A DNA stretch of 12,764 nt from Bradyrhizobium sp. GTDB lineage: Bacteria; Pseudomonadota; Alphaproteobacteria; Rhizobiales; Xanthobacteraceae. The notes under the pieces were generated by a model. That model saw nothing but the letters and a program-made list of their open reading frames with translations, did no database searches and had not been told where the DNA came from. The translations under genes were made by a program, and so were the position numbers. Every line of letters begins with the position of its first letter. The first letter of the stretch is position 1. The stretch is taken from the NCBI GenBank assembly GCA_028290165.1, contig JAQGKJ010000755.1, positions 1-12,764 of the forward strand. Reading direction: 5' to 3'. This document shows, piece after piece, positions 1 to 7,208 of this stretch.

Positions 1-1214
1 GCATGGTGGAAGCATTCGCGCAGCTGCTTGCTGGTATAGGGAATGACTTCGTTCTGGTCCCGTTCCGAGTAACAGCGTAGCCGCAGTTCGACGGGATCAA
101 CCCTCAGCGCAACGGCAAGCTCGTCCATCGCGCTCTCGAGTGCGTAAACCCCGGTCGCAGCGCCAGGTGCGCGCATGTCGCTTGGGGTCGGAACGTCAAG
201 CCGCACCAGCCTGTGCACATACTTCGCGTTAGCGCACTCGTAGAGCAAGGTCGCCCAACCAATGTCGTTGCGGGAAAAATCCTCGAATTGCGACGTGACG
301 GCAATCGCCTCGTGGGTGATCGCGTCCAGCGTTCCGTCTGGCTTGGCACCAAGTGCAAGCCGCTCAATAGTCGTTGGCCGGTACCCGAGCCCATACATTT
401 GCTGGCGTGTCAGCACGAGACGCACTGAACGTCCTAGCGCCAGCGCGCCCAACACGGCCAACACCACTTGATATTGTGGACGAAGGCCTGCGCCGAACGC
501 GCCGCCGACGAAGGGCGATATTACGCGCACATCGTCCGCGTTCTTGTTAAACACACTGCACAGATAGCGCTGCACGTTCTGCACGCCCTGCGTCTTATCA
601 TAAACCGTGAGTTTGCCGCCTCTGTCCCAGACCACGGTCGAAGCAAACAACTCCATCGGGTTGTGATGCTCGGTCGGGATGAAATATTCCGCCTCGTGAC
701 GCACGTCGGCTGCGGCATAGGCCTTCTCGGCGTTGCCGCGCGGCCTGTCCGGCTTCTTGACGACAAACGCGTGATCACGCTGCTTAGACAGGTCGGTCAC
801 GAATGGTCGTTTTTCATACTCGATGCGCACGAGCGTGGCAGCGTAGCGCGCGATCTCCCATTGTTCGGCCAGCACCAGCGCGATCGGCTGACCGCTGAAC
901 AGGATCTGGTCGTCGTAGAGCGGACGGAACGGCGAACCTTCTTCCGGAGCGACGTCGTCCTTCCAGGCTTGGTCCGTGCCCGCCATGCGAGGTCGGTTCT
1001 CGTGAGTGAGCACGTCGAGCACGCCGTTGACACGCAGTGCTTCGCTCGCGTCGATGCGTACGATGCGGCCGCGAGGGATGGACGACTCAATGACGCTGCC
1101 ATAGGCGAGGCCACCGGCGTTGAACTCGCCAGCGTATTTGGCTTCGCCAGTCACCTTGGCGCGGCCGTCGACGCGAGATGTGGCAGTGCCGGTATAAGTC
1201 ATGCGCCAGCTCAT
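1..1214 (-). CDS. paoC: Molybdopterin-binding subunit of a PaoABC-type molybdenum hydroxylase (partial, C-terminus off window)
   Basis: Catalytic large subunit of the xanthine dehydrogenase/aldehyde oxidase family, which carries the molybdenum cofactor and oxidises aldehydes or heteroaromatics. The frame stays open for 404 codons to the left edge, about 55% of the roughly 730 residues usual for PaoC. Residues 10-30 ([20 protein letters not shown]) are the typical N-terminal entry into the a/b hammerhead domain. The TEHHNPME block at 181-188 and VGGAFGAG at 236-243 mark the first Mo-binding domain; the latter replaces the commoner GGGFGGK. MRAPGAA at 347-353 matches the MRAPGEA segment of PaoC. 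The ATG at 1214-1212 overlaps the stop of the FAD subunit gene as ATGA, implying translational coupling and fixing the start. Residues of the distal Mo domain, including the catalytic glutamate, lie outside the window. The substrate cannot be inferred. Confidence 0.93.
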   Translation of the reverse strand, partial: MSWRMTYTGTATSRVDGRAKVTGEAKYAGEFNAGGLAYGSVIESSIPRGRIVRIDASEALRVNGVLDVLTHENRPRMAGTDQAWKDDVAPEEGSPFRPLYDDQILFSGQPIALVLAEQWEIARYAATLVRIEYEKRPFVTDLSKQRDHAFVVKKPDRPRGNAEKAYAAADVRHEAEYFIPTEHHNPMELFASTVVWDRGGKLTVYDKTQGVQNVQRYLCSVFNKNADDVRVISPFVGGAFGAGLRPQYQVVLAVLGALALGRSVRLVLTRQQMYGLGYRPTTIERLALGAKPDGTLDAITHEAIAVTSQFEDFSRNDIGWATLLYECANAKYVHRLVRLDVPTPSDMRAPGAATGVYALESAMDELAVALRVDPVELRLRCYSERDQNEVIPYTSKQLRECFHH

Positions 1215-2227
1215 CGGATTTTTTTATCGGACTGCGATTGTGGCGTCGCCTGCGCCGCCTGCGTCAGCGCCCGGACAATGCTGCGGCGTGCCAGGTCGAT
1301 CTTGAAGGCGTTGTGCGCAAAACCCCTGGCGTCATGCAACAGAAGATCGGCTGCACGTGTGAAGGCTGTCTGATTTGCCGGCTGCCCGCGCAGCGCGGTT
1401 TCGGCCGCCAAATCACGCCACGGTTTGTGCGCGACGCCGCCGAGCGCCAGGCGCGCTTGCCTTACCGTGCCGCCATCCAGTTCCAGCGCGGCAGCGACCG
1501 AAACGAGCGCGAAGGCATAGGAGAGGCGATCACGAATTTTCAGATAAGAGTAATGCTTCGCGAAGCCCTCCGCCGGAAGCTCCACCGCGACGATGATCTC
1601 GCTCGGATGCAGGTTGGTGTCGATCTGCGGCGTGTTTCCCGGGAGCCGATGGAATTCGTCGAACGCGACCACGCGTTCTCCTTTGGGACCCGCTACGTGC
1701 ACCCTGGCCTCGAGCGCGGCGAGCGCGATGCACATGTCGGAGGGGTGCGTCGCAATGCAGGCCTCGCTGGTCCCGAGAATTGCACTGATCCGGTTGATCC
1801 CGTCAATGGCCGAGCATCCGGAGCCGGGCTCGCGTTTGTTGCAGGGTGTTGCGGTGTCGTAGAAGTATAAGCAGCGCGTGCGTTGCAGGAGATTTCCGCC
1901 GGTCGACGCCATGTTGCGTAGTTGCTGTGACGCGCCCGCCAGGATTGCGCTCGAGAGCAGGGGATAGCGCTGCTCGATCAACGGATGGTAGGCGAGGTCG
2001 GAGTTTGGTACCAGCGCGCCGATCCGCAGCCCTCCCTCCGACGTCTCTTCGACGTTCTTGAGCGGCAGCCGTGAAATGTCGATCAGCCGGGAAGGACGTT
2101 CGACATACTCTTTCATCAGGTCGATGAGGTTGGTGCCGCCAGCGATGAATTTGGCCGTCTGGTCGGCGGATTTCAGGCGCACCGCGTCAGCCACGTCGTT
2201 TGCCCGCGCGTATTGGAAATTGATCAC
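1211..2227 (-). CDS. paoB: FAD-binding subunit of the PaoABC-type molybdenum hydroxylase, with an extra [4Fe-4S] site
   Basis: Medium subunit (338 aa; E. coli PaoB is about 318) that passes electrons from the Fe-S clusters to FAD. The FAD-binding loop [15 protein letters not shown] lies at residues 25-39, followed by [12 protein letters not shown] at 67-78 and the [12 protein letters not shown] segment at 108-119. Cysteines 119, 129, 138 and 157, within QRTRC, ATPCN, GSGCSA and [11 protein letters not shown], match those of PaoB, the family known to bind an additional [4Fe-4S] cluster in this subunit. I chose the GTG at 2227-2225 because it overlaps the stop of the upstream [2Fe-2S] gene as GTGA and is followed at once by the conserved N-terminus [11 protein letters not shown]. 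An upstream ATG in the same frame would add about 59 residues lying entirely inside the preceding gene. The stop overlaps the next gene as ATGA. Confidence 0.94.
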   Translation of the reverse strand: MINFQYARANDVADAVRLKSADQTAKFIAGGTNLIDLMKEYVERPSRLIDISRLPLKNVEETSEGGLRIGALVPNSDLAYHPLIEQRYPLLSSAILAGASQQLRNMASTGGNLLQRTRCLYFYDTATPCNKREPGSGCSAIDGINRISAILGTSEACIATHPSDMCIALAALEARVHVAGPKGERVVAFDEFHRLPGNTPQIDTNLHPSEIIVAVELPAEGFAKHYSYLKIRDRLSYAFALVSVAAALELDGGTVRQARLALGGVAHKPWRDLAAETALRGQPANQTAFTRAADLLLHDARGFAHNAFKIDLARRSIVRALTQAAQATPQSQSDKKIR

Positions 2228-2751
2228 GGCTTGCGTCCCATAGCGGCCATCGCCTGCTGGACCGCCGCCACAATATTGGGATAGGCGCCGCAACGGCAGA
2301 TATTGCCGCTCATCAATTCGCGAATCTCGTCGGCGCTTTTTGCTTTGCCTTCGGCGATCAAGCCCGCAGCCGAGCAGATCTGGCCCGGCGTGCAATAGCC
2401 GCACTGAAACGCGTCATAGTCGATGAACGCTTGCTGCAGCGGATGCAGCGCGCCTTCTGTCGCCATCCCTTCAATTGTGACGATCTCGGCGCCATCCTTC
2501 ATCACGGCAAGCGTCAGGCAGGAGTTGATGCGCCGTCCGTCTACCAACACCGTGCAGGCACCGCACTGGCCGTGGTCACAGCCTTTTTTGGTTCCGGTCA
2601 GGTCGAGATGGTCACGAAGTGCATCGAGTAAGGTCGTCCAAGGTGCAATTTCAAGTCTGATTTCAGCGCCGTTGACTATCATCCCGACGGAAATTCTTCC
2701 GGGTACCGGGACCGGATTCCTGCTTCGTCGCTCCGTACTTGTTCGAGCCAT
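2224..2751 (-). CDS. paoA: [2Fe-2S] iron-sulfur subunit of the PaoABC-type molybdenum hydroxylase
   Basis: Small electron-transfer subunit (175 aa). The plant-type ferredoxin domain spans roughly residues 22-98, with cluster ligands Cys58, Cys63, Cys66 and Cys78 in [14 protein letters not shown] and NSCLTL. The helical second [2Fe-2S] domain (about 100-172) has Cys117, Cys120, Cys152 and Cys154 in CGYCTPGQ and [10 protein letters not shown]. The sequence follows E. coli PaoA closely, but the N-terminus has no hydrophobic twin-arginine leader, so the enzyme is probably cytoplasmic rather than periplasmic. The ATG at 2751 was chosen because a strong ribosome binding site (GGGAGG) sits 6 bases upstream; the same frame is open to 2910, but that extension looks non-coding. 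First gene of the three-gene operon; it overlaps the FAD gene by four bases. Confidence 0.95.
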   Translation of the reverse strand: MARTSTERRSRNPVPVPGRISVGMIVNGAEIRLEIAPWTTLLDALRDHLDLTGTKKGCDHGQCGACTVLVDGRRINSCLTLAVMKDGAEIVTIEGMATEGALHPLQQAFIDYDAFQCGYCTPGQICSAAGLIAEGKAKSADEIRELMSGNICRCGAYPNIVAAVQQAMAAMGRKP

Positions 2752-3106
2752 CTTGAACCTCCCGGAGCCTGCAACGAAGTTTGTCCGCCGAGGTTCCATC
2801 CCAGCGTGATGCATTTTTGAGCTCGGCGCCATCAGCCGCATAGCGTTGTCGTACCAAGCAAATATCGCGTTTTGCGCGAGCCGTTTCGTTTTTGCGACAA
2901 AAGCGGGCATGCCAGCCTCTCTGCGTTCCCGGGCTTCGCAATGGCCTCATCGAGCCAAAAATCCCGGCCGGGTCCGGTTGTCATCTACCCGGCTGCACCA
3001 CGTCACGTTGACCTTGGCTCAAGATCTTCGGGAGCTCGGAGCGAGCCTCCGCGCGGGACGTAAGGTCTGTGTGATTCAATAAAGTGATTATTTGAGGGTC
3101 TGGCCG
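2752..3106. other. Intergenic region between the divergent hydroxylase operon and the GNAT gene
   Basis: 355 bases with no gene I can support; the short open frames on both strands have no recognisable protein sequence. Both flanking genes point away from it, so it should hold the promoters of both. Visible structure: a perfect 10-base palindrome CCCGGCCGGG at 2963-2972, and an overlapping inverted repeat GCCGGGT (2967-2973) / ACCCGGC (2987-2993) around a 13-base spacer, which could be an operator. A TTGACC box at 3008-3013 has no convincing -10 partner. GAGGG at 3094-3098 is the ribosome binding site of the GNAT gene. I found no riboswitch that I can name. Confidence 0.5.
2758..2763 (-). promoter_or_regulatory. 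Ribosome binding site of the [2Fe-2S] subunit gene
   Basis: On the minus strand GGGAGG lies 6 bases before the ATG at 2751. It decides the start of this gene against the longer in-frame alternatives at 2910 and elsewhere upstream. Confidence 0.75.
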
Positions 3107-3535
3107 ATGTATCGGGTACGCGAGGTCGACGGGCATGACGAAGAAATCGCAGATACGCTTACTGACCTTCACCGTCTGACATTCTTTGACGGCGCCTCCA
3201 TTCCGGAATTCGATCGGGGGCATTGGTGGTTGGCGTATCGCGAAGGGATACCGGTCGCTTTTGCCGGAGTCGTTCCGTCAACGCACGTATCCAACGCGGG
3301 ATATTTCTGCCGCGTCGGCGTCCTGGAGAAGCACTGTGGTAACCGCCTTCAATTGCGCCTGATGCGCGCGCTGGAGTTGCGTGCGAGACACAATGGGTGG
3401 AGCTACATTGTTTCGGATACCACCGACAATCTTGCCTCCGCGAACAACTTTATCCGGGCCGGCTATCGGCTGTACCAGCCACAATATCCATGGGCCTGGC
3501 CGAACACGCTGTATTGGTGCAAGCCGATCAGGTGA
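3107..3535 (+). CDS. GNAT family N-acetyltransferase
   Basis: Small (142 aa) acyl-CoA-dependent N-acetyltransferase of unknown substrate. The central strand and acetyl-CoA loop are seen in YFCRVGVLEKHCGNRLQLRL (about residues 67-86), where KHCGNRL stands in for the usual R/QxxGxG loop. The C-terminal motif follows as NLASANNFIRAGYRLYQP (about 108-125), the common ending in which an Asn/Ser-rich turn leads to a helix and the last strands. The protein is tryptophan-rich near both ends (GHWWLAY, PWAWPNTLYWC). The ATG at 3107 is preferred because GAGGG lies 8 bases upstream; an in-frame TTG at 3092 would add five residues and overlap that site. The gene stands alone, 127 bases before the CoA-transferase. 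Nothing links it to the catabolic genes. The loop is imperfect, so the exact subfamily is uncertain. Confidence 0.82.
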   Translation: MYRVREVDGHDEEIADTLTDLHRLTFFDGASIPEFDRGHWWLAYREGIPVAFAGVVPSTHVSNAGYFCRVGVLEKHCGNRLQLRLMRALELRARHNGWSYIVSDTTDNLASANNFIRAGYRLYQPQYPWAWPNTLYWCKPIR

Positions 3536-3662
3536 TGCAGCCAGGGGCGCAATTTGCGCATGCGCTCAAGCTATTGCCGACGTTGCTCTTCTGGAAATAG
3601 ACATTAAAGTCGCGTCGCGCCATCTTTGGCGCCAAGCGATACCAGAAGGGAAGAAACGGATC
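3536..3662. promoter_or_regulatory. Leader of the CoA-transferase gene with clustered palindromes (possible operators)
   Basis: Three short perfect inverted repeats lie in this 127-base gap: GCGCAA-T-TTGCGC at 3547-3559, GCGCATGCGC at 3556-3565 (sharing bases with the first), and GCGCCA-TCTT-TGGCGC at 3617-3632. They share a GCGC core and could be regulator sites or hairpins in the mRNA leader. No clear -35/-10 pair was found. A purine-rich run (GAAGGGAAG, about 3647-3655) before the ATG at 3663 serves as ribosome binding site. Confidence 0.3.
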
Positions 3663-4946
3663 ATGACTGCCAGGCCGCAACTACCAGATCGTACGCCGCG
3701 AGCAAAGGGCGTGCCGACTGCCCTCGACGGTCTGCTGGTTGTGGATTTCACCCGGGTCGTCGCCGGTCCTGCCTGCACGCAAACCTTGGCCGATTTCGGC
3801 GCCGAGGTCATCAAGATCGAGAATCCGGACGGCGGCGATGATACGCGCAGCTACGAACACGCCGATCTCGCAGGCGAAAGCGCTGCCTTTATCAGCTTGA
3901 ATCGCAACAAGCGCGGCATCGCGCTCGATCTCACCAAGCCTGCGGCGCGCGACATAGCGCGGGAACTGATCGCGCGGGCAGACGTGGTAGTGGAAAACTT
4001 CTCCGCCGGCGTGATGAAGAAATATGACCTCGACTATGCGTCAGTCGTCTCATCCAATCCCCGCCTGGTCTATTGCTCGATCTCGGCCTACGGCCGCCAG
4101 GGGCCGTTTGCGTCCCGTCCCGGCTTTGATCCGATCACGCAGGCCGAAAGCGGATTCATGTCGCTAAACGGCTTTCCTGACGGGCCGCCGGTGCGGACCG
4201 GACCTCCTGTGATCGACATGGCGACCGGAATGTCGGCCTGCAACGCGATCCTGCTGGCGCTTTTCGCGCGCGATCGGCTCGGCTGCGGTCAGCATGTCGA
4301 GGTGGCGCTGTTCGACATCGCGCTGGCGCTGACCGGATTCTACGGCATGACCTATTTGATGACGGGCGTGAATCAGAGCCGTTTCGGCAATTCGCCGAAT
4401 GGGTCTCCCTCAGTCGGCGTCTACGAGGCTGTGGACGGGCCGTTCTATATCGCGTGCGCCAATGACCGCTTGTACAGGCGGTTGGTGGTCGAGGTACTCG
4501 GCCGGCCTGACCTCGCCAGCGGCCCTGAATTCGCCGATCGGCGCAAACGATCCGCCAACAAGGACAAACTGCGCGCCATTTTGGCCGGGATTTTTGCTCA
4601 GGATATTCGCGAAAACTGGATGGCGAAGATGAAGACCGCGAATGTACCGGTCGGCTATCTTCGGACCGTTGAGGAAGCTTTCAACTCGTCGGAAGTGCGC
4701 GCGCGCCATCGCATCAGCCAAATCCGGCACCCCGCGGCTGGCTTGGTTCCCAATATTGAATCGCCGCTCAGCCTTGGCCTGACGCCGGTCGCTGACCCAG
4801 TCGCTGCACCCTTGCTGGGCGAGCATACAAAGGAAGTTTTGCGCAAGACGCTTGGCTATGACGATGCTCGCATCGCAGCGTTTGCCGAGGCGGGAGCTTT
4901 TGGACGACACCAAGCAGTAGTTGATTTCGCTGGGGACACGCGATGA
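3663..4946 (+). CDS. Family III CoA-transferase (CaiB/BaiF/formyl-CoA transferase type)
   Basis: Transfers CoA from an acyl-CoA donor to a free carboxylic acid (427 aa, a usual length). The N-terminal Rossmann-type part is typical: VVDFTRVVAGPACTQTLAD at 26-44, then FGAEVIKIENP at 45-55 and FISLNRNKRGIALDL at 76-90. NPRLVYCSISAYGRQGP at 132-148 and RPGFDPITQAESGFMSLNG at 152-170 follow. The aspartate in PVIDMATGM (Asp185) aligns with the catalytic Asp169 of formyl-CoA transferase, which forms the acyl-anhydride and then the enzyme thioester. The open frame begins far upstream inside the GNAT gene; the ATG at 3663 was chosen because the family N-terminus follows it and a purine-rich site precedes it. 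It is monocistronic, ended by the terminator at 5017-5049. The acid it activates is unknown; members act on oxalate, carnitine, bile acids, mesaconate and succinate-linked aromatics. Confidence 0.94.
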   Translation: MTARPQLPDRTPRAKGVPTALDGLLVVDFTRVVAGPACTQTLADFGAEVIKIENPDGGDDTRSYEHADLAGESAAFISLNRNKRGIALDLTKPAARDIARELIARADVVVENFSAGVMKKYDLDYASVVSSNPRLVYCSISAYGRQGPFASRPGFDPITQAESGFMSLNGFPDGPPVRTGPPVIDMATGMSACNAILLALFARDRLGCGQHVEVALFDIALALTGFYGMTYLMTGVNQSRFGNSPNGSPSVGVYEAVDGPFYIACANDRLYRRLVVEVLGRPDLASGPEFADRRKRSANKDKLRAILAGIFAQDIRENWMAKMKTANVPVGYLRTVEEAFNSSEVRARHRISQIRHPAAGLVPNIESPLSLGLTPVADPVAAPLLGEHTKEVLRKTLGYDDARIAAFAEAGAFGRHQAVVDFAGDTR

Positions 4947-4953
4947 TGGTTTG

Positions 4954-4980
4954 AGCGCCTGAACCGTGCCCCCAGGCGCT
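4954..4980 (+). repeat. Inverted repeat downstream of the CoA-transferase gene
   Basis: Perfect 8-base arms AGCGCCTG (4954-4961) and CAGGCGCT (4973-4980) around an 11-base loop, starting 8 bases after the stop codon. No T-run follows, so it is not itself an intrinsic terminator; it may stabilise the 3' end of the mRNA ahead of the real terminator at 5017. Confidence 0.5.
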
Positions 4981-5016
4981 GACTAGCCTGTAAACATTCT
5001 CGAGATGGTGAGACCC

Positions 5017-5049
5017 GCCCGGTGGCCTTATGGCCGCCGGGCTTTTTTT
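5017..5049 (+). terminator. Rho-independent terminator of the CoA-transferase gene
   Basis: An 11-base-pair GC-rich stem, GCCCGGTGGCC (5017-5027) with GGCCGCCGGGC (5032-5042), one G-T pair, a TTAT loop and seven T residues at 5043-5049. Read on the plus strand it ends transcription from the CoA-transferase. On the minus strand the hairpin lies just beyond the DUF805 stop, but no T-run follows there, so it would end that transcript poorly at best. Confidence 0.85.
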
Positions 5050-5066
5050 GTTTTTGGTGATGTCGT

Positions 5067-5525
5067 CTAGCCGCGCCGTCTGGCTCTTACCAGCGGGTCG
5101 GGCCCGTAAGAGTTCGAACCCGCGGTACCTGGCAGGCAGCCGATTTCAACAAACCCCCAGATCGTGAGCGCAAAACCTGCGAGTGCCAAAACATAGTGAA
5201 GTAGCGTGCCTGGGGTTCCTGAAAACCATGCATTTTTCGCCAATTGGCCGAACACGCCTGGCACCAGGTAGAACACCGCGAGCCACCATGCGCTCTTGTC
5301 GCGATCATGCAACCGCTCGGTGGTGATGGAGAACCCCCAGAGCAGCCACGGGACAAAGACGAGGACGACCATGATGATGAAGAGCGGCGCAGCGATGCCG
5401 GCGGCGGTGGACAAGATCACGCCGGCCAACAACCCTGCGACGCCAAAGAGAACAACCGAGCGCCAGTATTTGGCGCGATTGATGCGTCCGCTGGCGCCGA
5501 AAAGGAATTCGAATAGGTCTTCCAT
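5067..5525 (-). CDS. DUF805 family small membrane protein
   Basis: Integral inner-membrane protein of 152 aa with no known biochemical role. DUF805 hallmarks are present: the N-terminal FLFGASGRINRAKYWRS (7-23), the central ERLHDRDKSAWWLAVFY (70-86), and the C-terminal SNSYGPDPL (137-145). Four hydrophobic stretches, at roughly 24-42, 47-67, 80-96 and 108-128, are probably membrane helices. The ATG at 5525 has CAGGAG four bases upstream on the minus strand, which supports the start. It is divergent from the leuC-like operon and convergent with the CoA-transferase, so it appears to be an unrelated gene between two catabolic units. Family members are common in Gram-negatives (for example YhaH and YhaI in E. 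coli), and the context gives no help with function. Confidence 0.9.
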   Translation of the reverse strand: MEDLFEFLFGASGRINRAKYWRSVVLFGVAGLLAGVILSTAAGIAAPLFIIMVVLVFVPWLLWGFSITTERLHDRDKSAWWLAVFYLVPGVFGQLAKNAWFSGTPGTLLHYVLALAGFALTIWGFVEIGCLPGTAGSNSYGPDPLVRARRRG

Positions 5526-5701
5526 GGCACTCCTGCATGAGAAACGGACCGGGGGAGACCGGCAGACGGAAATGGGTCGCGCTGGAACGAATATGGGTTC
5601 AAGGCAGGCTCTCCACGATCGGCAGCCCGTGGCGAGCTGCGCGTCCTGTCAAGCCGTCATCTTTTAGCTTAAGCTCTAGCCGAATAGTTGCCTGCCATGC
5701 T

Positions 5702-5732
5702 TTGATATGGGCGGCTGAGGCCTGAATATAAA
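5702..5732 (+). promoter_or_regulatory. Candidate sigma-70-type promoter of the leuCDB/ABC operon
   Basis: TTGATA at 5702-5707 and TATAAA at 5727-5732 are close to the -35 and -10 consensus sequences, but the 19-base spacer is longer than the preferred 17. The pair lies about 66 bases before the leuC-like start. It is the best match I could find by eye in this gap, and unproven. Confidence 0.35.
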
Positions 5733-5749
5733 CCGTGCAGAACGCGGTT
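5731..5749 (+). promoter_or_regulatory. Inverted repeat overlapping the predicted operon promoter (possible operator)
   Basis: AACCG and CGGTT arms separated by 9 bases (5731-5749), placed at the end of the candidate -10 box and across the likely transcription start. A second small repeat, GCGG-CTGATA-CCGC at 5751-5764, follows directly. The position suits a repressor site; no regulator gene is in the window to match it with. Confidence 0.3.
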
Positions 5750-5783
5750 AGCGGCTGATACCGCCGGCCTGAGAAGGCAAGAA

Positions 5784-5790
5784 GGGGAGG
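5784..5790 (+). promoter_or_regulatory. Ribosome binding site deciding the TTG start of the leuC-like gene
   Basis: GGGGAGG lies 8 bases before the TTG at 5799. No ATG or GTG in the frame gives the conserved LeuC N-terminus, so this site supports an unusual TTG start. Confidence 0.7.
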
Positions 5791-5798
5791 ATAGGCCA

Positions 5799-7208
5799 TT
5801 GCAAAAGCCCGGCCGCACGCTGCTGGCCAAAATCTGGGACCAGCACGTCATCGCGCCTATCGGTGGTGATACCGATCTCCTCCACGTCGATCGTCATTTG
5901 CTGCACGATCTCGGCGGCTCACGTGGCTTGCTCGACCTCAAGAGCCGCAACCTTTCGGTGCATAATCCGGAATTGACGTTCGCAACGCCGGATCACGCCA
6001 TTTCGACGGCGCGCGGGCGGGCCGGTACGAGCAAGGTCGGGCAGGAACTGTTGGCGGGTCTGAGGACCGAAACCTCCGCCAACGGCATCGCGATGTTCGA
6101 TATTGACGAGCCCGGCCAGGGCATCGTCCATGTTGTCGGACCCGAACTCGGCCTCAGCCTCCCCGGATGTCTGATCGTATGCGGGGACAGCCATACCTGC
6201 ACGCATGGCGGGCTGGGCGCACTGGCCTTCGGGATCGGATCGAGCGAACTAACCCACGTGCTGGCAACGCAGGCCATCATTCAGCGCAGGCCCAAAACGA
6301 TGCGCGTGAAGTTTGAGGGCAAACTCCGGTTCGGTGTGACCGCAAAGGACCTCATCCTGGCGCTGATCGGCCACGTCGGAGCTGCTGGAGGCACGGGCTA
6401 CGCCGTCGAATATGCCGGGAGTGCCATACGCGACCTGCCGATCGAGGGACGGCTCACGATCTGCAATCTTTCGATCGAGCTTGGCGCCAAAATGGGCCTG
6501 ATCGCTCCGGACGAGAAGACCTATGACTACATCCGCGGCCGCGCCTATGCCCCGCAGGGCGAGATGTGGGAGCGCGCTGTCGCGGCGTGGCGCCAACTTC
6601 CGAGCGATGCCGACGCCGTGTTCGACCGGGAAGTCGTCATCGATGTCGAGCAGGTCATTCCGCAGGTGACCTGGGGCATCAGCCCTGAACACGTTATCGG
6701 CGTCGATGGTCATGTCCCCGATCCACAGGTAATTGCCGATCCCGCGCGCCGCGCTGCGATCGAGACTGCGCTCGACTATATGGGTCTCAAGCCCGGCGCG
6801 CTGATTGCCGGGACGCCCGTCGAGTGGGTTTTCATCGGGTCGTGCACCAACAGCCGCCTGAGTGACTTGCGTGCCGCAGCCGAGGTTGTGCGGGGCCGCA
6901 AGGTCGCACCCGGGGTGCGCGCCTGGGTCGTGCCGGGTTCGGAGACGGTCTAGCGGGATGCCATTGCCGAAGGACTCGACAAGCTTTTCACCGAGGCTGG
7001 CTTCGAATGGCGCGAGCCCGGCTGCTCGATGTGTCTTGCCGCCAATGGTGAAACCGTAAGCCCCGGACAGCGCTCGGTTTCGACGTCGAACCGCAATTTC
7101 ATCGGCCGGCAGGGACCGCGCGCCCGCACCCATCTGGCAAGCCCGGCCACCGCTGCGGCTGCGGCGATATCAGGCGCCATTGCCGACGTGCGGACTATGG
7201 AGCCGTAG
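5799..7208 (+). pseudogene. leuC: 3-isopropylmalate dehydratase large subunit-like (LeuC) gene interrupted by an in-frame amber codon
   Basis: Aconitase-family large subunit; with LeuD it isomerises 2- to 3-isopropylmalate or an analogue. A full-length LeuC (469 codons; E. coli 466 aa) is encoded in one frame except for TAG at 6951-6953 (codon 385). The first part has DRHLLHDLG (31-39), FATPDHAIST (61-70), CGDSHTCTHGGLGALAFGIG (128-147) and FIGSCTNSR (345-353, Fe-S ligand Cys349). After the TAG, 84 intact codons hold [16 protein letters not shown] (399-414) with the other two ligands, Cys409 and Cys412, then [20 protein letters not shown]. The 384-residue product of 5799-6953 would lack two of three [4Fe-4S] ligands and should be inactive. 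E. coli LeuC has lysine at this position, so AAG to TAG is the simplest cause. There is no frameshift or other decay. TTG start with a strong ribosome binding site; the final TAG abuts the leuD-like ATG. A sequencing error or readthrough remain possible. Confidence 0.88.
6951..6953 (+). other. In-frame amber (TAG) codon within the leuC-like gene
   Basis: The codon lies between VVPGSETV and [12 protein letters not shown], where LeuC homologues read through as, for example, VVPGSGPVK followed by AEAEGLDK. It is followed by CGG. All 84 codons beyond it are typical LeuC sequence. Confidence 0.9.

Larger units (their letters stand above)
5526..5798. other. Divergent intergenic region between DUF805 and the leuC-like operon
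   Basis: 273 bases without a supportable gene. It holds the candidate promoter and operator of the plus-strand operon near its right end (described separately) and a 10-base palindrome AGCTTAAGCT at 5666-5675. A perfect TTGACA on the minus strand (5652-5647) lacks a -10 box at the right distance, so no DUF805 promoter can be named. Confidence 0.5.

Noticed and set aside
468..1373. 301-codon open frame on the plus strand
   Set aside because: It is antisense to the molybdopterin subunit gene, has no recognisable domain, and is the sort of long open frame GC-rich codon use produces.
2840..2870. Possible sigma-54 promoter on the minus strand (TTGGTACG with downstream GC-rich box)
   Set aside because: The -12 element does not match TTGCA/T and the GG-to-GC distance is off.
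2752..2910. 53-residue N-terminal extension of the [2Fe-2S] subunit
   Set aside because: A strong ribosome binding site lies directly before the ATG at 2751, and the extension has neither a Tat leader nor family similarity.
2752..3106. Molybdenum cofactor riboswitch upstream of the hydroxylase operon
   Set aside because: I considered it because such leaders exist for molybdoenzymes, but I could not see its multi-stem architecture; a covariance model search would be needed.
3381..3662. N-terminal extension of the CoA-transferase frame
   Set aside because: It overlaps the GNAT gene out of frame and the family homology begins only after the ATG at 3663.
5647..5652. Perfect TTGACA box on the minus strand upstream of DUF805
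   Set aside because: No -10-like hexamer is found 16-19 bases downstream on that strand.
5599..5799. 66-codon minus-strand open frame in the divergent gap
   Set aside because: No good ribosome binding site and no recognisable family; it overlaps the likely leuC promoter and leader, so it is probably chance.
6249..7133. 294-codon minus-strand open frame across the amber site
   Set aside because: Antisense to the leuC-like gene, which shows clear family motifs on the plus strand on both sides of the TAG; the antisense product is Arg/Gly/Ala-rich with no family signature.
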